A DNA stretch of 64,000 nt from Vermamoeba vermiformis (Eukaryota > Tubulinea > Echinamoebida). This document shows, piece after piece, positions 1 to 11,454 of the stretch (the stretch's first letter is position 1; each line of letters starts with the position of its first letter). The notes under the pieces are model-generated. The model searched no databases and was not told the origin of the DNA. It saw only the letters and a program-made list of their open reading frames with translations. A program made the position numbers and the translations under genes. The stretch is from contig JBEWZL010000022.1 in the NCBI GenBank assembly GCA_045837725.1, forward strand, positions 62,001 through 126,000, written 5' to 3'.

Positions 1-1822
1 CTTAATATTTGCACGATGTTTTCCAGAGTGGATCCATTGCTTCAATAAAATTTCGTAAAAACTGTCACCACGTGAGCCAAACGTCAAATGATCTGCAAAT
101 GTTATATTAATCTTTAAATATTGATATATAATTATAATTAATAATAAATTGGACGAGTTTGAACAAAAAAAAATTGACGCGTGGGTCAAATTTGCGCGTG
201 ATTTGTTTCATTTGCCTAATATGGTAATAAAGTATATTTAACGATCTCGTACCGTTAGTGAATCGGCCAGTATCAGGATGATATTGCGTAGGGAACAGAC
301 CCTCCCAGTTCGTCGTATCAACCGCCAACATGGCGTCATTGACTTTCTCAACTTTCTCGAGGTACGATCGATCGTTCAGATGGTGCGCCAGGGCTGCAAA
401 TTCGAGATTCAGTGAACCAAATTCAGCTAAAAATGCATTGCCCGCACTCCATGAGGGACTCCATGCTGCTCCGCTGAAAAACAAAAAAAATGTTACGCCT
501 TATTATTAATACTTAATTTAAAGCTTAAACTGGTTACTTTAAAGATAAATATATATTAATGTTAGCTTTTAACTTACGTCTTCAAATTGACAGTTGAATG
601 AGGAATGCCAGTCTTAGTATTAAAAGCAGGCAACAACCTGTCAGCAAGTTCTTTGGCCCTAAATATGAGATTACAGTGTCAATTATATATTATCGATATT
701 AAGGTATAATAGTGTTCATGACGTACTTCTCCAAGAACAATTTATCGTGCGACAATTCGTAGGCTGAAATCAATCCTCCGAGATGTCTAATTGTAGTCTC
801 AAACGTGGAGGCACCATAGTCCTAAAAAAATAGCTAACATTAATATATAGCATATATAGTAACATTAGTGGTATTAAGCATGAAATTGTTTGACCGTCTG
901 ATTTTTTTTGATCGTGTACCTTATCAAAGCTCAATTCGTTTTGAACCCACTCACGTGCTCGATCATAAGGCTCTTGCAGGCCCATAATAAGAATACTAAA
1001 TAAGGAAATTGCTCCAGTTAGTAATTACAAGTATTTTTTTGGTGTTTCTAGTGCTCACGTGTCCAAACTGTCAACGATGGTGCAGCCCATGCCTCCCCAA
1101 CCATTATCTCCGCGCTTAGTGACCTAAAAATAATTTAATATTGCAATAATTTTAAGGACACATTAATAAAGCTAATAGGAAATAGCGCTGATCTGCCGTA
1201 GAGATTCTCAAATATTTGCAATTTAATTATCTTACTGGTTTTAATTCATCATAGCCCCAAGCATATTTTTCATAACCATCCCACGTATGTACAAAGGCCT
1301 AGGTAATTAAATAAGAATTAATCTAATTTTGAGATTATTTTTAAATTATTCCGTACTTGGCGAATAGCATCTCTTTTTCGATCTAATAGCTCTTGAGGTG
1401 TATTAGCAGCGTATCCTTGGCCTAAATAAATTAATTTATTTATTTTACTGGAGCGTTTCAGAACGGTTTGAAATATTTTCCGTATTTATCGAAATTAATG
1501 ATTTAAGCGCGCCAATAGCATTATATTTTATATATTTAATACGATAATATTTTAAATATTTTATTGCATTTTTCTTACTGAAAGGAATGCCAGATTCGGG
1601 ATGGAATGTCGAGTTGTATTTAAATTGTGGATTAGTTTGTTCAATAGGCGATGTCTTATGTGAACCAGCCTCTACAGGACCATCCGAGCGTAAAAAGACC
1701 AAGATCCAAACGACAAATAAGAAAGTGAAGTAGGACATGAACGGGCGGTGCTTTATAATCGCCACTAATGATCTTGAATTACGAGGAGTGGTCCTAGATC
1801 CGCCTCTACTGATGGGTAACAT
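1..1822 (-). CDS. GH47 class I alpha-1,2-mannosidase, partial (C-terminus beyond window)
   Basis: Trims alpha-1,2-linked mannose from N-glycans in the ER/Golgi lumen. The start at 1822 gives a short basic tail and one TM helix at about residues 29-46, the type II topology usual for the family. Intron 1 (about 1433-1581) joins in phase and leads into GH47 blocks in order: [109 protein letters not shown] and [10 protein letters not shown]. At least six introns lie in this part. The catalytic barrel continues past the left edge, so the C-terminal acid residues and Ca2+ site cannot be judged. ER mannosidase I versus Golgi class cannot be settled from the N-terminal half. An intron acceptor at 996-1010 carries a motif that recurs in other genes of the window. 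Confidence 0.92.
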
Positions 1823-2105
1823 GCATATAAGGCGTCTAGTGTTGATCTAGAACGAAATAAATGGAAATTAGGATTCACAACGAAAAATCTGGTGAAAACT
1901 GCCAAGGAAACTGAACAATGTCAGAAGGGACCTAAATATTGTCTACTGATATGACCAACTTCATAAAATAAGGTTAATCCGATTAACGAACGTCGATCGA
2001 CTACGAATCTGGCAGTTACTGCGAGAGGGTAATGAATTTAATTTTAAACATATTTTATAATGAATTATATGTACAATGCGAGTAAGAAGAGCAGTGCCCC
2101 ACTTC
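1823..2105. other. Intergenic, mannosidase 5' side / MFS 3' side
   Basis: AT-rich spacer holding the mannosidase promoter and the 3' end of the MFS gene. I see no ORF, RNA gene or repeat in it. Confidence 0.5.
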
Positions 2106-4711
2106 CTACTTCAGTAGTCGTTGTTTCGAGTGACCTTTGATGACCAGATCGTCCTCTTCATCGCTCGACAAATTATTACTATGAATGCTATTAACCTCGT
2201 GCAATTCAACTTTCTTTTCGTCTTCAGGAATTCTTCCGTGCTCTTTCTTCGGTTCAACGATAATTCGGTCTTCCAACGTAATCGTTCGATGTAGTATGAA
2301 ACAAATCGCGTATAATATCGCCAAAAAGAAGAACAATAAATGCGGGAATTTGTGGCTCACTGAAAACGTGAAAATGAAGCCGCTAACCACCGGTCCAAAG
2401 GCTCGAACTAACGCTGAAAAACTTGCGCAAGCTCCTTGTGTCAAGCCTTGCCTAAAATATAACACTTAATATGCTATTCATATAGTATATACTGCACTAT
2501 ATTATTTATGATAGATCTTTCTTACCTTTCTGGATCCGCTGCGTTCGAAATCATAACGCCCATCACTGCAAATGAAAATGACATTAGAAATGCTCTAATA
2601 TCGCGCAAATAGTAAAATATAATTTCCATATATAGTAATAATGTTATAAATAAGCATAAAATGATAATTTTAATCGGGTTTTTACCTGACAAGCCCAACA
2701 TGAACGCAATGGCAGTGACGCTCGAAGACAAAGTCAAATAAATAAATGTCAATACTTTGGCCAATATAGTATCGCCTATCATCCAAAAGAAGATATTTGC
2801 AAATGGAATGCTGATCGAGGAGAAAAAGAACAACACGGTGCCGATACTGTAATTCTTGTACAAGCCAAACTTGTTGAGCATTCGCTTGAAAAATCCAATC
2901 TGCAATATTACAGCGTTAATATGGATATTAATACTACTCTATTTTTCGAATACCTGGAAAATAAACGATGCCGCTCCAAAAATAGAAAAAGCAATACCGA
3001 CTTCCATTGTCGTAAATCCAAGTCCATGATATTCAGTCTATATAAATAACGTTAATAAAATTGATAAAAAAAATAAGCGAAGTTACGTACGGGCAAATAA
3101 TAAAACAAAACCATTGCCACCAAAATTCCACCGTTTGCAAAACTGTTCGTGCAAAAAATAATGAACAGTTTTCGCATTAACGGATCGGTCAATATAATCT
3201 TAATGCCTAAGAAGATATCTTTAACCGGATTGCTTTCGTGTTTTACCTAAAAAGGAAAAATTAGAATTTCAACGGCCGGGTCTAAATTGTACTTACAGCT
3301 TTCTCAGGAACAAATCCGTATTTCTCTATTAACTCTTTCTTATATGCTTCTTTTCCCAAGTGCAGTGTTTCAGGATAAAAACAAATGCTCAAACAGAAAA
3401 CAATAAACGTTGCGCCAGCTCCGATCAAACAGGGCACCAGATACGCATTATTATTAAATATAGCGATGTCTGATTCGAATGTTATGCCGGTAGTAAAACC
3501 ACTAACCATGCTACAACAAAAAGGTGTCAGATCTCGCGAATCCAAATCCGCTACAAAAAAAAATATTTGGCTCGATTAAAATAATATTGGTACGTACTTT
3601 GACATGGCTCTACTTAAAGACCAAGTAGCACCTAAGTAAGCGAATGCTAATGCACGAGTAGATCCGGTAGTGATATCCGACAAACTCGCTTTGACCACTG
3701 GAGTGTTTCCATTAGTCAATCCTAATAGCAATCGCGTTGCTAGTGCAAATGTAAATGTCGGTGCAATTCCAAGAAGAAAAGTGTTCAGCGCTACACTGCC
3801 AATGCCGATCAGCACGACTACTTTTCGGCCTTTCGTATCAGAAATATGCCTGCATAATAATAACGGTTATTAAATGCCTAATATATTTTATAATGATAAA
3901 TATTATGGCAATAGTATTAATTTCGCATGAGTCTCGTTGGCTTGAACGAAAAGATCTGACCAACTCGGGTAAAAGTTTAGATCAAAGTGTATTAGTGCTC
4001 CGATAACCGCGCCGTCACTAGATCATATAAATCACTCGGTATAGGTGCGAATCAAATTTTAAACGTTGAGATCCACGGTCGTGTATTTGAGAAAAAAAAG
4101 CAGATGTGATTCCCCAGTGGAGAGCGCTTGTATTATCGCTTATAATTACGTGAATAGTATCGAAATGATGTATAATTACCCGATTATAAAGGACGATAAG
4201 AAATTCGCAAAGCTAACTGCGCCTGATAGAACGCCGACGTAACTTCCTAGTTTGTCTTCAGGAATACCGAATCTGTGCTGACACATATCTAAATATTATC
4301 AAATAATTAATACGAATATTTGATTATGTAACGACGCATTTCTAAGACCATATAGACCAATAATTAATTTTTTAACATTAAAAAGTCGTAAATTGGATCT
4401 TACCCGGCAGAAACAACGCTACTAATTCGGAAGCAATGCCATCGGATAATGTAATTGTATAAATTAATACAATCGTAAACCAAATCGATCGGGATGATAG
4501 TTTTGGTTTGTTGGTCGATCCATTCAGCGTTCCATTGATAGATCCATGTTCTAATTCTATTGTCTCTTCATTAACTGACCCTGCGTCGAATGGCCGCACT
4601 ATGTAAATTTCAATTAAACTTCAAGACTGCATCTGGCAAATTGATCTTGAAACAGATCTTTCTTGAATCCGACAACTTACGTTCATCATCGCTCGAAGGG
4701 TGGTCAGTCAT
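2106..4711 (-). CDS. MFS transporter (ZIFL/YCR023C-like drug/metal efflux group)
   Basis: Twelve-helix major facilitator protein, probably a proton-coupled exporter of the plasma or vacuolar membrane; substrate unknown. The start was chosen at the ATG at 4711. Its short exon (MTDHPSSDDE) splices with a GTAAGT donor near 4680 and a TTACATAG acceptor near 4599 to restore one frame into LRPFDAGSVNEE. Later exons give the N-half block GRHISDTKGRKVVVLIGIG (the MFS motif A, DxxGRK), RLLLGLTNGNTPVVKASLSD, and a Y/W-rich helix FAYLGATWSLSRAMS, which match plant ZIFL and fungal YCR023C-type proteins. The last exon (2106-2465) carries helices 11-12 and an acidic cytoplasmic tail (SSDEEDDL). At least seven introns, all short. 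Family assignment is firm, substrate is not. Confidence 0.88.
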
Positions 4712-5137
4712 TAAGTAAAATACAAAAAAAGACCATTGGGCATCAAAAATTATGTTCTAGAACGTCGCGTGAACTCAGAACAATTTTGTCAACCCTTCTT
4801 TTACGCACAACAGCTGCCAGCGTACAAAAATACTCCATCTGAGTACTAAGTAATACAACATAGTCCATATTGTTGAGTTTGCTTTGATAGAATCTACAGC
4901 CGCAACGATTACTCACAGATTCGCGAATCCTTTTCATAACCGGACTTCGCACAAAATGGTTATCTACTTAATTATGCTAAGAAAACTTTCGAAGTAGTAC
5001 GGGCCTTATAATTTTAATATTAAACACGAGCACGGAGTTTTGGACGGAAGGCACTTTTCGTCATACTTTTCTTGTTGTAATTTGTTTCGCTCCTTTATTG
5101 CGAGAGAACACGAAAACAGTACTTAAGGAATCCATAA
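4712..5137. other. Divergent intergenic region between MFS and secreted-protein genes
   Basis: A 426-bp divergent promoter region. A minus-strand open frame at 4743-4952 has no signal, domain or splice support and is treated as chance. No TATA box or repeat stands out. Confidence 0.4.
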
Positions 5138-6432
5138 ATGTATTATAATCGGTACTGTGTATTGTTCCTTGGATTTCTGGCGTTGATCGCTTTTGGTTCC
5201 GCAGATTTCGATCAACCCCAAGCAAATCAACCGCAGCCTCCTATATTGCCTAACCGCTGGACTGCAATTGGTCAATTGGCGCAAGGATATCCCTCAAATG
5301 ATACGTACATAATTTATTACGATTGGAATGCCCAGGTATGATTTTATTATCAAGTACCAAAATAATTTTAGCTGTTTATTTTTATAATTATTATGCTCGT
5401 TAAATATACTCGCAGACATTTAATTATCACGTTATTATACGTGCAAGAAAATTACATCCACCTTTCCCACTATAGTCACTCGTTAAAATAAATTAGTAGT
5501 ACTAGAATATTTACGTTACTCATAATTACTAATAATTCTAATAGATGCAACGCGTGGATCAATTTGTCAGCGGCTCTCAAGACACGCACACCTTTTTAAT
5601 CGTTTATCCCACCCAAATGCTCTATATGTTCATTGAGCGTAATGGCAATATCAAGTCGTGCATGACATCTCCCTACTATCAAAAAATGCCGCCTCCTAAT
5701 TTGTTTGCCGAAGCCACTTTTCAGGTAAGCAAATCTGGATTTTTTTAAATACCACGTAACTTAAAGTCTTAAATGCTCGAGGTTGTAAGTTATAATAACC
5801 TCTGTGTAACGATATATGCCATTTATGCTAAATAAGTTCGTTGTGGTGGAGATCTGACGTGGGTATTATTTAGGGCCACGCTACTATTCACGGAAAGGAT
5901 TGTAATGGCTGGAAATTAGAAAATTCTTGGAGCGGAAACATGCACTTGTGGGTCACTGTAGATACTAACACTCCCGTGCGCATTGCAAGGTAAGTTTGTT
6001 GATCGCCTGTACTGATCTCAGCTCCATACACCTCGTCAGAGCTCCTTATAATATTACTTTTATATACTGTAATATAGACGATCTTTCGTGCTTTACTGAC
6101 CCATTTTTGAACGCAGCTACGGAAGCAGATTTGATCTGAGCGAGTTCAAGCCAGGAAGTTTCAATCCTAACGTCTTTACCGTCCCCAACGCTTGTAAGTG
6201 ATAGATAGTACTCGCGTTATTACGTAGTTACGACTTCTGGCCTTTGTACTAAAAACTCCAAGGTTTTGATGACGGATCTGAGGTAAAACTCTTCCGTGCT
6301 TGTAAATTAATAAACATTAGTAAGTCTACACGTGCTTATATGCAGGTTAGAATACCCTATATTAAGGTAAAATATTGGAAGAAGAATTTGAATTTTCCTT
6401 GCAATTGCGGATTTGGCTGCTGTTACGCATGA
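5138..6432 (+). CDS. Small secreted protein, ependymin/LolA-like fold suspected
   Basis: A protein of about 185 residues from six exons. ATG at 5138 is followed by a signal peptide (YCVLFLGFLALIAFGSA). Exons join in phase at about 5336/5545, 5724/5874, 5990/6117, 6191/6262 and 6281/6347. The mature part has conserved-looking pairs: DTYIIYYDWNAQ, YPTQMLYMFIERNG, a Cys pair in HGKDCNGWKLENSW, then DTNTPVRIASYG and PNVFTVPNACFDDGS. This run of beta hairpins ending in FxVPxxC resembles secreted ependymin-related/LVN1.2 proteins, but I recognise it only by pattern. The C-terminus is Cys-rich (PCNCGFGCCYA). No TM or GPI signal, so it is probably soluble and disulphide-bonded. The next gene starts only about 200 bp downstream. 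Confidence 0.75.
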
Positions 6433-6634
6433 GTAGCACCCCTGTCACATTCGGACACTCCGAGCGTAACTCCTTTTTATGGCTTTTGTAGGTAAATTCT
6501 TGACGAGTTCTCGACAAGACATCTTTTCGTGTGGCAAGACTTTCTTGTTGAAAAATTATTGGATCCCTGCGAACACAGCACGAAACCTAACGCAGGAAAA
6601 GTCCCGAAAATCAATTATTTATATTTTTTGAACG

Positions 6635-9600
6635 ATGGCGACAACAGCTGCGGCCGTTCCTGCGCCATCTCCCGCGACGAATGCAAGCCCCGCTCGTCAT
6701 CGGCACGAAGATGAATTTAAAACTATATTTGAAGTAACTGATGACACATTAATTGAGGGTATGATATACATATTAAATAGGAATTTTTCTCTGAATAATA
6801 CATTCTAATTTGCCTTGCGAATGGACAGATTTCTCTTGCGCGTTCCAAGGAAGGGCGATTATGCACGGAAGAATGTATATTACTGCTAAGGCAATTTATT
6901 TCTACTCCACTATATTCACCAAAACGACGGTAAGCCTAATAATATTGATCTCATAAAATTATTTCAAATTTCCATAATCGCTAAGATTCTGCCTGAACTT
7001 GACAAGGCATTTAATAGGATAATATTACTAATAATACCGCGAATTATTGTAAATTATTATTTCGCAATACGGAGCAGCAATAGTTGTCGCCCGAAATCCG
7101 CGGAGTAACTAATTCTCGTTTAGAAAACACTTCCATTCGATGATATCCTCTCTATTCAAAAGAGAAACACCGCTATGATCTTCTCAAATGCATTAGAAAT
7201 CACCATGAGAGACACGACTAAGGTAAATATTGAATTAATTTTATTTGAAGTACAGATCGTTAAACTTCAAGAAATATTGATTCTTCCTGACCACATTTAC
7301 GTATATTTATATTCTCTATTTTATTTTTATTTGCTGTGGCCCTCCGTAATATTTTTATCTCCTTCGACAAATTTTTGCAAACCTTTACTGAACGGCAATC
7401 CAATTCAATTTACACTTCATTTAAGCATTGCAAATAATTGTGTATGTGTAGTTAATAGAAAAGCATACTTCTATTCGTCGAATGAATACAGATTCGTGTA
7501 CTGGAGATCTAATATTTTTTTGTGATACAGCACTTCTTTACGTCATTTATGTACCGCGATGATGCCTACAGAGTTATTATGCGTGCGTGGCGACATTGGA
7601 GAAAAGATCACGGCGAAAAGGTGCGTACAACTACACGAATTAACAAGCGAATCTGCTCGACTTCGGGCTTTTGGAAGCATCTTTTATTAGCTCCAAATGG
7701 TCCGAATAAGGCGTCATATTTTAGTAACTGCCAGTAGCGCGTCTATACCGCGAATGACAAGCTCGCAAATATTAATTGGTGCGGAATTTCCTCATCCGAA
7801 TGGTGCGGTGCGGAACTGGATGCGATGCAATTTCCAATCCTTTGCACGGCTTTAAAAAGCAGCTTGATCGCTCGATATAGATGCGTTACATTTGCGGTTG
7901 AAAAATTCGTCGCTTCATATTTAAATAAGGATTACGGGAGTTTTCCTTCAATTTCACACCGCCATCAATTTTTTTTGCAGCTCCACTAATCTCGAACGTT
8001 TCGTGTATATAGGACCTCGATTCGCAAGATCTCTCTTCGGAAGAATTAACGGACGACGAAGACCCTTTTATTGCAACCGCAGGAGATCAAACCCCATTAA
8101 GCGAATCTCCAGCTCAAGATCTTATTTCTAGCAGCCCTGCAACCAACGACTTATCAGTGGATAGCAGCTCAGCAATGGGTGATAGAGACGCATACAGTAG
8201 TGGCGACGAAAGGGTAAGCAAAAGGAAACTGCTCATCAGATTTACTCTTTTATTTTAATTTATTAATGTCAAATTTTATCGGCCAAGCTTCAATTAATTT
8301 ATTCAATATAGTCGACAAATTATAAATAATTTACAAAAATGATTTTTTGTAACACAAAATCGTCACGCAGTAGTTGGATTTGCAAGCTTAGCCATTTATT
8401 TGTGCTATTAATTAGTCGTATTTAACATCGAAAATATTTAATATTATCGTGTTATTATCGGCGAATTGCTTCGGGCTGCGTAGAAAGAGTCAAGTTGGTT
8501 GGTAAACTGACGGATTTCGATTATTTCGAGAAGCCTGAACCATTTGTTGATATAAATTATATATTACCACACTTTATTATAGTTATTAATAATACCGGGC
8601 CAATTTATTTGTTTTATCTCTGTTTGCCGGCAGATGAGGCTGTCGGGACCAGCTTTTGATCTAATACTTCTCCTTTTTAGGAAAGCACGCACGTTCGAAA
8701 AGACAGCAAGGACAAAAAGGATAAAGAAGAAAAAAAGCTCAAAAAGAAGAACTCTCGCAAGCGCCTGAGATCAATCTCGCATAAGAAGAGCAAATCTAAG
8801 GACGCAGGTAAGCAAATCGGTTGCTTCGTCGTTTACACATTATTTCACATTGTATCAACCGCAATTTATCGGTCGTAGCACCACATCACCATATTTTCGC
8901 GAGATTTACAACTCGTGTCCCTTGTGCTTGTAAAATCTATTCTTACGAGCTTTAATTCGGGTCCTAATTGTTTCTTTTTATTTTAGCCGATGAATTAGGA
9001 GACACTGATGACGACTTTATAACCGCCTCCGATATGTTGCGCAAGAGTAAAGGTCAGTAGAATATTTCTTTCCAGATTTGTTCCGTTCTTTCATCTCACC
9101 ACCACGTTTCCTTTTTACAGACGAGAATAAAATGGTGGAGGCTGATATGAAAAAATTGGACGATTCATGGGTAGAGACCTTGAGAGGGTAAGGCTGATGA
9201 TAATCAGAATTGATTTTATTTTCGGGTTTACTCGATCCGTAATTTTCAAAAATTAAAAGTAAATTTCTAATTATTTTATTTTTATCATAGCGGCAAACAG
9301 CGCAATACTGTCAGTCTTCCTCTAAAGCCCGGCTCAACTACGCCACCAATGGGCCGAAAAAGTATTATACAGACAAATCCAGCGAATACTCTCCTAGACA
9401 ACCCTACAGACGAAGGAATCGCAACTGCCATGATGAACAGCAACAATACATCACCGAGTGTAGGTTCGTCATCGGGTGGCACTCCCGTAGGCGGTAATTC
9501 AAATGGCGCATCTAACGCTGGTGGATCAAACGGCGGAGCTAATGGAACAGACGGAGCTAATGGCAATGCAGCAGATAATAACGATCGACCTCCTACTCAG

Positions 9601-11242
9601 ACTGGTACGTTCATTTTCGAATTTATGCGATCCTGAAATCGAAGATCGAGCGGGTTTTGTGACAATACCTGCAATTCTCCGCCAACTTTTAAAATTGTAA
9701 TTTTTATTGATATTTGAATATATTGCTTAAATAGTCGACCATTCCGAGGCTAATTATTGCTCTTTTCTTTACCAGACTGCAAGCACTTCCACGACGAAAA
9801 ACCACAAAAACTTTTGGAAGCCGAATTTGACATTTCAGTGGTTGAATTTTACAATATCTTTTGGAGCGACGCCGAGTTCTTCTCGTACCTTGGTCGCATG
9901 CAAGAATTCACAGGTACGCTTTACCGTTGTGTACTCCGCTGTCAAAAAAGATTTTTGAAGACTAACGGTCACTTCTTTTAAAACCAGAACTTTTTGTTGG
10001 TAACTGGCAGTTGAGCGAAGAGAACTGCTGTATCTCAAGAAAAGTCGGTTACAGAGCCCCTGTCAAGGCTCCTATTGGTCCCAAGAGCACGCGTGTAGAA
10101 CAGCAACAACGTGCCCGATTCAAAACCCCAACGTAAGTACTCGACTAGATTACACTAGAATGAACTCGGGACTAAGATGACCATGTAGGCTCTTGATGAT
10201 TGAGACCTCTTCGATCTCCAAGGACGTACCTTTTGGTGACAGTTTCCTGGTCGAAGAGCGATGGACTTTGACTGAAGGTCCCAACAAAAAGACCAAGTGC
10301 GCGATCGATGTGTATCTCCGATGGAAGAAGAATGCCTGGGGCTTCAAGTCACAAATTGAAAAGAAGACCGCTGAATACACTAAGATGAACGCTGACAAGT
10401 TCGTCGAGTTGGCCAAGAAGCGTGTCGATGAGTATAAATCTGGCGCCCTCAAGTCCACCAAGCCTCAAATTGAGCCTCAAGCTGCTAACCTCGGTGCTGT
10501 CGTCCAAACAGTTGCTAACACCACTGTTGAACAAGCCGAGATCGAGCAACCTTCACCGGAACCACGTGCTCGCCGACCGAGAAAACGCGAGCCCTCACCC
10601 GAAGCAAGCGAAGAAGAGCCCGAACAAGCGACCCTCAAAGACAAAGTCCTTGGCGCTCTTACAAACATTCCCTTCATGGTCACGTTCTTCTTGTTGGCCA
10701 TCACCCTGCTGTTCACTGTGCCGAGTTTAGTTTCCCTAAATAGGCAAGTGGGCGCTCTTGTAGCATACACAGCGACTCTCGAGTCGAACAACCAGAAGTT
10801 GGACGAGTTTGGTCTGCAGCTCAAGTTCTTGGAGCACTATAATGTATATTTAACGAGGATATTGACAAACGATTCGAACATTTTCAAAGAACAACAGAAG
10901 TATTGGCGCGCGAATCAAGATCTGACGAAGAAGTTGCAACTTATGAAAGAAGAGATCGACAAGATGCAACAAGAGCTCATCACCGCTGATATCGACGGGT
11001 CCTCCAAAAAAGCAGCAAAGACAGCCGATGACAAGGCCTACATCGACACGCTCTTGGCTGAACAACAAGTTTTGGTGGATTCTCTCAAGGCTAAGGCCGC
11101 AGGCAACACTCAGCCTCGTGCTCCAGCTGCCGAGTCTTCGTCATTGTTATATTATTTGTACATAGCATTTATCACCTTGGTCATCATTGGAGTCTCGACT
11201 GCTTGGATCATGTTCGGCGGAAAATTGCCTGGTAAAGCCTAA
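6635..11242 (+). CDS. Aster/Lam-type sterol transfer protein (GRAM + VASt + TM)
   Basis: Predicted ER-anchored sterol transporter at membrane contact sites, like GRAMD1 or yeast Lam/Ysp2. Eleven or more exons. The N-terminal GRAM domain reads FKTIFEVTDDTLIEDFSC ... FQGRAIMHGRMYITAKAIYF ... ALEITMRDTTKHFFTSF. Next come an acidic/serine linker, a lysine-rich stretch (8681-8812) and an Asn/Gly-rich low-complexity exon (9292-9604). The VASt domain starts at DCKHFHDEKP and continues through EFYNIFWSDAEFFSYL, the lipid-cup region and VEERWTLTEGPNKKTKC. After it lie an acidic tract, a TM helix (VTFFLLAITLLFTVPSL), a coiled coil and a second C-terminal TM (LLYYLYIAFITLVIIGVS). Yeast and animal relatives usually have one TM here, so the paired helices are slightly unusual. 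Introns of this gene are longer (up to about 450 nt) than elsewhere. Poly(A) signal at 11378. Confidence 0.93.
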
Positions 11243-11377
11243 GCAATCCTAACCTCAAGAACATGTTAAGAAAGACCAACTAGCAACCCAGTTCATTGTT
11301 ATTTAAAACCCCTAATTTATTTAATCAATTTATTACTTTGTGTAAAGCAAACCCTTTTTGTACAAGTCAAAACTTCG

Positions 11378-11383
11378 AATAAA
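11378..11383 (+). terminator. Poly(A) signal AATAAA of the Aster/Lam gene
   Basis: AATAAA 136 nt past the stop codon. The convergent receptor gene ends at 11455, so the two 3' UTRs must be short or overlap. Confidence 0.6.
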
Positions 11384-11454
11384 AATTCTGACTACAAAAG
11401 ACTCTTGTTAGTTATTGGTCTAAGATCGTTGTTTATATACAACCAAAAAAGAGG

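Noticed and set aside
1445-1560. Extra exon in the mannosidase 5' region
   Set aside because: The low-complexity Tyr/Lys reading is intron; splicing 1582 to 1432 restores phase (PFS|QGYAAN).
7175-7525. 116-residue frame with hydrophobic run
   Set aside because: Exon 3 of the Aster/Lam gene read into its intron; after MRDTTK the splice donor GTAAATATT is used and the GRAM domain continues at HFFTSF.
9285-9566. Pro/Leu-rich minus-strand open frame
   Set aside because: Shadow of the Asn/Gly-rich linker exon of the Aster/Lam gene.
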